12,586 nt of DNA, taken from an uncultured Lachnobacterium sp. Its GTDB lineage: Bacteria > Bacillota > Clostridia > Lachnospirales > Lachnospiraceae. The DNA lies in contig URYB01000046.1 of assembly GCA_900552085.1 (NCBI GenBank), positions 1-12,586 of the forward strand, read 5' to 3'. Positions 7,158-12,586 of the stretch are shown in pieces. The notes under the pieces were generated by a model, which was not told the origin of the DNA, ran no database searches, and saw nothing but the letters and a program-made list of their open reading frames with translations. Position 1 is the first letter of the stretch. The number at the start of each line of letters is the position of its first letter. The translations under genes were made by a program, and so were the position numbers.

Positions 7158-8516
7158 ATGGTAAAATTTCCAGAAAATTTTGTGTGGGGTACTGCAACAA
7201 GTTCCATTCAGATTGAAGGTGTAGCACCGGAGAGTGGGAAAGGAAAAAACATATGGGATGCGTTTTCTCATATTCCGGGGAAAACGAAAGATGGGTATAC
7301 ACCGGATATAGCATGCAATCATTTTCACAGATATAAAGAAGATGTGCAGATCATGAAACAAATGGGGATTCGGGCGTACCGGTTTTCCATTGACTGGAGC
7401 AGAGTGATTCCGGATGGCGTTGGAAAAGTAAATGAAAAAGGATTGCAGTTTTATTCGGATTTGATTGATGAACTGTTGGAAAATAATATTGAACCATATG
7501 TGACATTATATCATTGGGAGCTGCCGGTTACATTACACCACAAGGGAGGCTGGCTCAATGATGAGATTGTGGAATGGTTTGGAAATTATGCGGCTTTGAT
7601 TGCAAGAACTTTTGGGGAGAGGGTAAAGCATTTCTTTACTATAAATGAGCCACAGTGTTTTATTGGACTGGGGTATCTGCAAGGCGTTCACGCACCTGGC
7701 TATAAGTGTTCCGTAGCAGATACATTAAGAATGTCACATAATGTGTTAAAAGCACATGGACGTGCCGTGCAGATGATCCGGGAGTATGCGCCGGATGCGC
7801 AGGTTGGATTTGCACCGACTTGTGGAATCCCATACCCGGCATCGGACAAAGCGGAGGATGTGGAAGCAGCAAGACAGGTAATGTTTAGCGTTCCTGAGAT
7901 TGACAACTGGACATGGAATGTTTCGTGGTGGTCAGATCCGGTGCTGCTCGGACATTATCAGGAGGAAGCACTCAGAAAATTTCATAAGGAACTTCCAAAT
8001 ATCACGAAGGAAGATTTGAAACTGATTTCCGAACCAATCGATATATATGGACAAAATATTTATAACGGCTGGATGGTAAAAATGGGAGAGGATGGAAAAC
8101 CGGTAACTGTTCCAAGATATCAGGGATTTCCAACGACTGCGACCGGATGGCCGATTACGCCGGAATGCCTGTACTGGGGACCAAAATTTTTATATGAGCG
8201 CTATCAGAAACCGATCTATATTACAGAAAATGGTATTTCATGTAATGATGTTGTTTCACTGGATGGAAAAGTACATGATGCCGGCCGCATTGATTTTGAA
8301 GAACGTTATCTTGCGCAGCTTAACAGAGCAATACAGGATGGTGCGGATATTCGGGGATATTTTTACTGGTCGCTGATGGACAATTTTGAATGGTCTGAAG
8401 GATATTCGCAGCGATTTGGACTGGTCTATGTGGATTACCGGACAGGTGAGCGCATTCCAAAAGATTCTGCCGGATGGTATAAGAAAGTGATTGCAAACAA
8501 TGCGTTGACGATTTAA
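7158..8516 (+). CDS. GH1 beta-glucosidase
   Basis: A 452-residue cytoplasmic retaining glycosidase that hydrolyses beta-glucosides such as cellobiose; no signal peptide is present. The N-terminus FPENFVWGTATSSIQIEG is the GH1 signature. The acid/base is E164 in TINEPQ and the nucleophile E357 in ITENG. Sugar-contacting residues in YHW (118-120) and NFEW (409-412) are present. NFEW with RFGLVYVDY favours a true beta-glucosidase over a 6-phospho-beta-glucosidase, which has a Ser/Lys/Tyr phosphate-binding set here, and no PTS gene is near. The start has AGGAGG at good spacing. The promoter is poorly defined: TACAAT (7064-7069) lacks a good -35, and a GAAAT-GCG-ATTTC palindrome (7049-7061) sits just upstream, compatible with AraC activation. 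bglA-like, but the symbol is not assigned because substrate specificity is unproven. Confidence 0.95.
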   Translation: MVKFPENFVWGTATSSIQIEGVAPESGKGKNIWDAFSHIPGKTKDGYTPDIACNHFHRYKEDVQIMKQMGIRAYRFSIDWSRVIPDGVGKVNEKGLQFYSDLIDELLENNIEPYVTLYHWELPVTLHHKGGWLNDEIVEWFGNYAALIARTFGERVKHFFTINEPQCFIGLGYLQGVHAPGYKCSVADTLRMSHNVLKAHGRAVQMIREYAPDAQVGFAPTCGIPYPASDKAEDVEAARQVMFSVPEIDNWTWNVSWWSDPVLLGHYQEEALRKFHKELPNITKEDLKLISEPIDIYGQNIYNGWMVKMGEDGKPVTVPRYQGFPTTATGWPITPECLYWGPKFLYERYQKPIYITENGISCNDVVSLDGKVHDAGRIDFEERYLAQLNRAIQDGADIRGYFYWSLMDNFEWSEGYSQRFGLVYVDYRTGERIPKDSAGWYKKVIANNALTI

Positions 8517-8590
8517 ATATGTTTGGAATGATTTTAACAAAAATTAATAAAAAAATATAAATACTTTGTTAAATTTCTGACAAATAAGGG

Positions 8591-8620
8591 GTTACATTTT
8601 TGCAGGAGTGGGTGTAAAAT
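8591..8620 (+). promoter_or_regulatory. weak candidate promoter of the transporter operon
   Basis: GTTACA (8591-8596) and TAAAAT (8615-8620) are 18 bp apart, ending 28 bp before the start codon. A 9-bp AT-rich inverted repeat (8533-8541 with 8565-8573) in the same gap could weakly separate this operon from the glucosidase gene, but read-through is possible. Confidence 0.3.
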
Positions 8621-8648
8621 AGACGGAGATTAAAAGGAGGTAAGAATA

Positions 8649-9998
8649 ATGGAAAATATACCACTTTGGCTGTGCATACCATTTGCCGGTCTTTTATTAT
8701 GTATTGCGATTTTTCCGTTGATTAAGGGAGAATGGTGGGACAAGAATAAAGGCTGGGCGGTATTGCTCTGGTCGCTGTTATTTGTTATCCCGTTTGCTGT
8801 AAAATATGGCGCAGGAGAGACAGCAGAAACGGTATTGGAATGCATCGTAAATGATTATTTATCCTTTATTGTTTTATTGTTTGGTCTGTTCTGTGTTTCG
8901 GGAAATATCAATTTGGAAGGAGACTTCATAGGTTCTCCACGGATGAATACCGGATTATTGATGATCGGTACACTGCTTTCAAGCTGTATCGGTACAACTG
9001 GTGCGAGTATGCTTCTCGTGCGTCCGATGATTCAGATGAACTCTTGGAGAAGGAATAAGAGCCATATTATGGTGTTCTTTATTTTCCTGATTTCCAATAT
9101 GGGTGGATGTCTGACACCAATCGGTGATCCGCCACTTTTGATGGGATTTATGAGAGGCGTTCCATTCCAGTGGAGTTTACGTCTTTTCCCGATTCTGATT
9201 TTTAATATGGTAATATTACTGACGGTCTTTTATTTTATCGACCGCAAAGCTTACCGCAAAGATATTGCGCTTGGTATGAGACCTGACATTTCAAAACCTA
9301 CTACTACATTTAAGATCAATGGTCTTCACAATATCATTTTTATGGTTATGATCGTTGTGGGTGTTGTATTAAGCGGTGTGCTTCCGAGTGTGAAAGCATT
9401 CCAGGATGCACAGGGAAATGTGCTCTCTATCCCGATTTTCCAGAGCGTAAAACTTCCGGTTCCTACGCTGATCGAGATTATCATTATTCTTGTTGCAGCA
9501 GGACTTTCCTTTAAGACAACAAAGTCTGAAGTCCGCACAAAGAACCATTTTACATGGGGCGCAATCGAAGAAGTTGCAGTATTGTTTATCGGTATTTTTA
9601 TTACCATGCAGCCAGCGCTTATGATTTTAAAGAGCAAAGGTGGAGAACTTGGTTTATCCAAACCGTTTGAGATGTTCTGGGCAACTGGTGCATTGTCAAG
9701 TTTTCTGGACAATACCCCAACGTATCTGGTATTCCTTACCACAGCGGGAACGCTCGGAGCCACAGCTGGTGTCGCTACGACCGTTGGAACGGTTGCAGTC
9801 AAGATGCTTATGGCGATTTCCTGTGGTGCGGTATTTATGGGTGCCAACACCTATATCGGAAACGCACCGAACTTTATGGTTAAGTCTATTTCCGATGAAA
9901 ACGGTATCAAGATGCCATCCTTCTTCGGATACATGTTATGCTCCATTAAGTTTTTGATACCGGTATTTATTATTGATACACTGATATTCTTTTTGTAG
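8649..9998 (+). CDS. NhaD-like sodium:proton antiporter / CitMHS-type ion transporter
   Basis: A 449-residue polytopic membrane protein of the ion transporter (IT) superfamily with about 11-12 hydrophobic segments. Two pseudo-repeated re-entrant motifs mark the family: SNMGGCLTPIGDPPLLMGFMRG (first part at 149-161, proline-rich end to 170), and in the second half SSFLDNTPTY (350-359) with MGANTYIGNAPNF (397-409). The GDPPL and DNTPT cores resemble NhaD antiporters and the CitMHS_2 family, so sodium/proton exchange or carboxylate transport are both possible. I favour an Na+/H+ antiporter without being able to prove it. A strong AAAAGGAGG site precedes the start. Its stop codon lies inside the ribosome binding site of the next gene, so the two are co-translated from one mRNA. 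Confidence 0.88.
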   Translation: MENIPLWLCIPFAGLLLCIAIFPLIKGEWWDKNKGWAVLLWSLLFVIPFAVKYGAGETAETVLECIVNDYLSFIVLLFGLFCVSGNINLEGDFIGSPRMNTGLLMIGTLLSSCIGTTGASMLLVRPMIQMNSWRRNKSHIMVFFIFLISNMGGCLTPIGDPPLLMGFMRGVPFQWSLRLFPILIFNMVILLTVFYFIDRKAYRKDIALGMRPDISKPTTTFKINGLHNIIFMVMIVVGVVLSGVLPSVKAFQDAQGNVLSIPIFQSVKLPVPTLIEIIIILVAAGLSFKTTKSEVRTKNHFTWGAIEEVAVLFIGIFITMQPALMILKSKGGELGLSKPFEMFWATGALSSFLDNTPTYLVFLTTAGTLGATAGVATTVGTVAVKMLMAISCGAVFMGANTYIGNAPNFMVKSISDENGIKMPSFFGYMLCSIKFLIPVFIIDTLIFFL

Positions 9999-10011
9999 GA
10001 GGTAGAAGGCT

Positions 10012-10974
10012 ATGGAAAACAAAGAAATTTACAAAAAGCTGGCGAACCAAATCTATGAACTGGATGAAAAAGTGTATAAAGCTTCCGGTTCAAATCTCGG
10101 AAAGACATTTACCGGGGAAAAAGTTTGTATTATTGAAGATCTGACAATGCTGATTGCCTCCAATCCGCAGGGACATCTGCTTCGAAGCGAGATGGCTCTC
10201 ATCGGAAATATGGCAAGAAGTATTCGCGATAAGCAGGTACGCCGTGAATTACTTATTGAATATAATTCTATTCTTGAAGAGATTGCCGATCTGCCGATGA
10301 GTTTTGGCTCGGTTGATATTGTGGACGAAGATCTTGCAGATATGAATTCTTCTATTTTGAGTAAGAATTTTTCAGAGAAAGATCACCTCGTTATCTGCAT
10401 CAGCCGTTCACACGGAAGTGCCGGTACGGATATCGGCTTTACGCTGGCTGAGGCATTGCATATTAACTACTATGATGAGGCCGTTTTAAATCAGATTCTG
10501 GAACGCCGGGATATCAAAGAATTTGGCCCGGATGCATCCAAGATCAGTTCTTTCAACCGTTATCATGGATTGTCAAAGAAAGATGCTTCTTTCTTCCGTC
10601 AGAGCGCATTGATCTGTGAGCTGGCAAAGCAGGAAGATATGATTGTTATGGGACGAGCAGCAGACGTTGTACTGACCGGACAGCATATTCCACACATCAG
10701 TATTTACATCACTGCACCGTTTGCCATCCGTGTGCGCCGTATGATGGAACTGAAGAACCTGGATTTGAAGCAGGCAATTAATCTGGTTCGGAAGATGGAT
10801 CATAAGCATCAGGATTATTATCATTCATATACCGGCAAGCGCTGGGGAGATGCCATCAACTATGATCTGTGCATCAACAGTGCCTGCTATGGTATTGAAG
10901 AGTCGGTAGAATTGATCGGAAGATTGATTAATCGACAGGCGAAAGCGAAGCTTCGTAAGAAAGAAACAAAATAG
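10012..10974 (+). CDS. cytidylate-kinase-like protein with N-terminal helical extension
   Basis: A 320-residue protein. Residues about 126-310 match the Cytidylate_kin2 / AAA_26 type of P-loop protein: a loop ISRSHGSAGTDIG (130-142), YDEAVL (154-159), GRAADVVL (214-221), a lid-like RVRRMMELKNLDL, then RKMDHKHQDYYHSYTGKRWGD and YDLCINS (284-290). The loop has no Walker A lysine (it reads SAGTDIG where GK[ST] is expected), which is usual for this subfamily and leaves its activity uncertain. The N-terminal 120 residues are helical and unlike housekeeping CMP kinase. The ribosome binding site AGGAGG (9997-10002) overlaps the transporter stop codon (9996-9998), with 13 bp between genes, so translation is tightly linked. 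Co-expression suggests a link to the transporter, perhaps regulatory or nucleotide-sensing; this is inference only. Confidence 0.87.
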   Translation: MENKEIYKKLANQIYELDEKVYKASGSNLGKTFTGEKVCIIEDLTMLIASNPQGHLLRSEMALIGNMARSIRDKQVRRELLIEYNSILEEIADLPMSFGSVDIVDEDLADMNSSILSKNFSEKDHLVICISRSHGSAGTDIGFTLAEALHINYYDEAVLNQILERRDIKEFGPDASKISSFNRYHGLSKKDASFFRQSALICELAKQEDMIVMGRAADVVLTGQHIPHISIYITAPFAIRVRRMMELKNLDLKQAINLVRKMDHKHQDYYHSYTGKRWGDAINYDLCINSACYGIEESVELIGRLINRQAKAKLRKKETK

Positions 10975-10981
10975 ATGAGTG

Positions 10982-11160
10982 ATTAAGTGACGAAAAAGAA
11001 ACCATACATTCTTTTTACAGAAAAATTTGCAAGATAACGCTGTGAGCGATTTTGAGCGGTTGGCTGAGATGTGCGCGATTTGCGGAGTCAATGGAACCAC
11101 AGAGCAGTTGCAAATTTGTTCTTCCAAAAGAAGTATGGTTTCTTTTTCTGTGTACTTAAT
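10982..11160. repeat. 179-bp nested palindromic element in the operon 3' region
   Basis: Stepwise pairing arms are ATTAAGT (10982-10988) with ACTTAAT (11154-11160), a perfect 15-bp pair (10993-11007 with 11133-11147), TTCTTTT (11009-11015) with AAAAGAA (11126-11132), AGAA (11019-11022) with TTCT (11119-11122), AAATTTGCAA (11023-11032) with TTGCAAATTT (11108-11117), and CTGTG (11040-11044) with CACAG (11098-11102). The GC-richer core (11033-11107) has two related words, GCGATTTTGAGCGG and GCGATTTGCGG. It has no coding potential of its own. It could be a structured 3'-UTR RNA, or a MITE-like repeat; TTAA occurs at both outer ends. Confidence 0.75.
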
Positions 11161-11167
11161 GAGGGGA

Positions 11168-11204
11168 GTCATCATGTATACGTAGATACATGGTGGCTTT
11201 TTTT
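11168..11204 (+). terminator. strong intrinsic terminator of the transporter operon
   Basis: A 12-bp stem with two G:U pairs (11168-11179 with 11186-11197, 6-nt loop) is followed by seven T (11198-11204). It comes after the palindromic element, so that element is transcribed with the operon unless its own TTTTT-ending 3' arm terminates first. Confidence 0.88.
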
Positions 11205-11704
11205 ATATTGAAAAGTGATTCCTCTTCTTGTACACTTAGGAAAACAGAGATCCAAGGTGAAATGAAGTGATGTTTTTGTGTTTGTTTTGTTATATTCTAA
11301 TAAAGTGATGCTTGTAAGAGCGCAAATGGACATATGAGAAAAATGTAATAGTTATGTCCAGTCAAAAAATGAAAAATGGATGTATGGGGAAAAAGTTATT
11401 GGAAATGTCCTGTTTTAGTTGGCTTATTGGATCTATAGAAAATTTTTTTATAATTATGTCCTTTTACATGAGAAAAAATGGACATTGATCGAATGTTTTT
11501 ATATATATAACCAAAAGTTAAAAAAATACAGGATATACGAGAAAATTTTTTTGCATATGTCCATGACACGTTTGTTCCATATTATCCCAAAGGAATTGCT
11601 GACTGTTGGGCGCAAAAGGATCGTCTTGGTGAAGAATTGCTTGAGATATTAGACATATATATGAGATTATGAGAAAGATGCTGGCAGCAGTTTTAGTAGT
11701 TTTA
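11205..11704. other. 500-bp gene-free convergent region holding the half-site array
   Basis: No credible gene is present; the open frames are AT-rich, lack ribosome binding sites and match nothing recognisable. A possible plus-strand extended -10 promoter (TG-T-TATATT, 11288-11296) would start transcription about 25 bp before the array at 11328. From 11563 to 11704 I see only one degenerate echo of the array (AGACATATATATGAG near 11651) and no clear terminator for the AraC gene. Confidence 0.55.
11328..11562. repeat. array of ten alternating GGACATA half-sites, 25-26 bp apart
   Basis: Forward half-sites start at 11328, 11378, 11429, 11480 and 11531 (GGACATA, GGATGTA, GGATCTA, GGACATT, GGATATA). 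Reverse ones start at 11353, 11404, 11455, 11506 and 11556 (TATGTCC, AATGTCC, TATGTCC, TATAACC, TATGTCC). Successive starts differ by 25, 25, 26, 25, 26, 25, 26, 25 and 25 bp. Viewed as tandem units this is five 32-33-bp imperfect inverted repeats separated by exactly 18 bp each, with a 50-51-bp period. The sequences between half-sites are AT-rich and not conserved. Nothing nearby resembles cas genes, and the repeats are too divergent for CRISPR. Confidence 0.8.
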
Positions 11705-12586
11705 TTAGATAAAATCATTCTTGTCTGTACTCCCAGCATGCAGATCAGTACTTGATTTTAATTTCCGTATCCGCGTAGGTGTATCACCAAACGTTTCCCG
11801 GAACATCCGCCGGAACAGCTTATAATTGGTAAAACCATGCCGCTCTAAAATTACATTTACCGGATCATTGGTCTCGATCAGATCCTGATAAATGTGGGAC
11901 AGCCGGAGTTCATTCTGGTATTCGAGAAAAGTTGTACCCATCGTGTTTTTGAAAAAACGGCAGAAATATCCCGGCTGTAAGATGGCAACATCCGCAATTT
12001 CGCGCAGTGGGATCGGACGGTTATAATTTTGGGCAATATATTGAAGGACTGGATTTAAGCGATCCAGTTCTTTTTTCTTTTTATTAGGGTTTGCGTGGAG
12101 TACCGGTGTGCTGAAATTGTGGTACAACTGAAATAGAATATCAAAAAGCAGACTGTTAAATACCAGTAAAAATCCGTCCGGCTGAAGATCGTTGGCAACC
12201 TGCATTTTTTCCAGCGTATTTTTAAAAATGGAAATCTTGGTCATTTCCTTCTGATCCATTGTCGTATCATTAATATGAAAAACCAACGCATTTACATTGG
12301 GAATATAAGTCTGCGCAAAATCCAGCGGGATCTGGAATACGATAGCGGTATTGGGAGTGGTGCATTTGGTCGAGTGAATGACATTGGCATTGATGAGGAT
12401 GCATCCGCCCGCGGAAAGTTCTCTGGTGTGCGACTCTACGGTCACGGACAGGGAGCCTTTCTGAACATAGATGATCTCGATGGCGCGGTGCCAGTGGGCA
12501 GTCACATAACTTCCCGGATCTGTGGAAGTAAAAAAGCGGACGCCGGTTGCGGCGGGGGGAGGGGCGGGGTTTTTTTTTTTTGGGGG
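11705..12586 (-). CDS. AraC-family regulator with cupin sensor domain, 5' end missing
   Basis: The C-terminal AraC/XylS domain (about 150-250, counting from the GTG at 12505) has HTHs near 168-186 (REIADVAILQPGYFCRFFK) and 216-238 (NVILERHGFTNYKLFRRMF), then GDTPTRIRK. The N-terminal AraC-binding-like cupin includes HWHRAIEIIYVQKGSL and AGGCILINANVIHS, likely binding a sugar or small ligand. The frame stays open upstream of that GTG with plausible family sequence (TGVRFFTSTDPGSYVTAHWH), so GTG at 12503-12505 is not the true start, and the gene continues off the right edge into low-quality homopolymer sequence. It ends at TAA 11705-11707. No target gene is visible. Confidence 0.88.
   Translation of the reverse strand, partial: PPKKKNPAPPPAATGVRFFTSTDPGSYVTAHWHRAIEIIYVQKGSLSVTVESHTRELSAGGCILINANVIHSTKCTTPNTAIVFQIPLDFAQTYIPNVNALVFHINDTTMDQKEMTKISIFKNTLEKMQVANDLQPDGFLLVFNSLLFDILFQLYHNFSTPVLHANPNKKKKELDRLNPVLQYIAQNYNRPIPLREIADVAILQPGYFCRFFKNTMGTTFLEYQNELRLSHIYQDLIETNDPVNVILERHGFTNYKLFRRMFRETFGDTPTRIRKLKSSTDLHAGSTDKNDFI
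12551..12586. other. low-complexity right edge, probable sequence artefact
   Basis: G-rich runs followed by twelve T and then five G, unlike anything else in this AT-rich, mixed-composition window. This is typical of a degraded read or contig end. The beginning of the AraC gene should not be read through it. Confidence 0.6.

Noticed and set aside
8533..8573. Terminator between the glucosidase gene and the transporter gene
   Set aside because: A 9-bp stem made almost only of A and T with a 23-nt loop and only TTT after it; too weak to call as a terminator.
9326..9850. 174-residue minus-strand open frame inside the transporter
   Set aside because: Antisense shadow of a membrane protein gene; no start site support and no family motif.
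10825..11175. 116-residue minus-strand open frame covering the palindromic element
   Set aside because: It overlaps the end of the kinase-like gene in antisense and crosses a long hairpin; it has no convincing ribosome binding site. The repeat explains it better.
11328..11562. CRISPR array
   Set aside because: Repeat copies differ at many positions, spacers are only 18 bp and AT-rich, the half-sites alternate in orientation, and no cas gene is present.
11419..11652. 77-residue plus-strand open frame across the repeat array
   Set aside because: It starts at TTG without a ribosome binding site, its composition is AT-driven, and it stays open partly because the 51-bp repeat period is a multiple of three. 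The first repeat interval is 50 bp, so the array as a whole is not kept in frame.

Overview
The window looks like chromosomal DNA of an anaerobic, low-GC gut Firmicute, most likely a Lachnospiraceae member (Blautia, Roseburia or Dorea type). The reasons are strong AGGAGG-type ribosome binding sites, AT-rich intergenic DNA with sigma-A promoters, and a gene set typical of that family: bacterial glycogen debranching enzyme, MurI, LytTR regulator, secreted Ig-like protein, AraC regulators beside a GH1 glucosidase, and a cytidylate-kinase-like protein. The species cannot be named from the sequence. The right edge (about 12550-12586) degenerates into G and T homopolymers and looks like a poor contig end.

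Layout. 1-165: a minus-strand promoter reading off the left edge, and a 12-bp hairpin behind the debranching gene. 165-2263 (-): glycogen debranching enzyme, frameshifted near its C-terminus. 2417-2917 (+): small two-TM protein. 2983-3405 (-): zinc-ribbon/HTH/zinc-ribbon protein, divergent from murI at 3502-4284 (+) with a perfect 16-bp palindrome between them. 4320-5030 (-): orphan LytTR response regulator, tail-to-tail with murI and divergent from a secreted Ig-like protein at 5237-5862 (+) whose reading frame is broken once. 6133-6912 (-): AraC regulator divergent from a GH1 beta-glucosidase at 7158-8516 (+). 8649-10974 (+): two-gene operon of an NhaD-like ion transporter and a cytidylate-kinase-like protein. 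10982-11704: gene-free region with a 179-bp nested palindrome, a strong terminator and a regular array of ten alternating half-sites. 11705 to the right edge (-): partial AraC regulator with a cupin-type sensor domain.

How the genes work together. The glucosidase and debranching enzyme point to carbohydrate use and storage, and the AraC/GH1 pair looks like a local regulatory unit. The LytTR regulator sits opposite a secreted protein whose promoter has a good -10, a poor -35 and a pair of 9-bp direct repeats just upstream, which suggests activation by a LytTR-type regulator.

Most unexpected items. First, ten copies of a GGACATA-like half-site between 11328 and 11562 alternate in orientation every 25-26 bp. 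Second, the nested palindrome at 10982-11160 lies in the 3' region of the transporter operon. Neither is explained by the genes. I see no cas genes, transposase, integrase, tRNA or rRNA.
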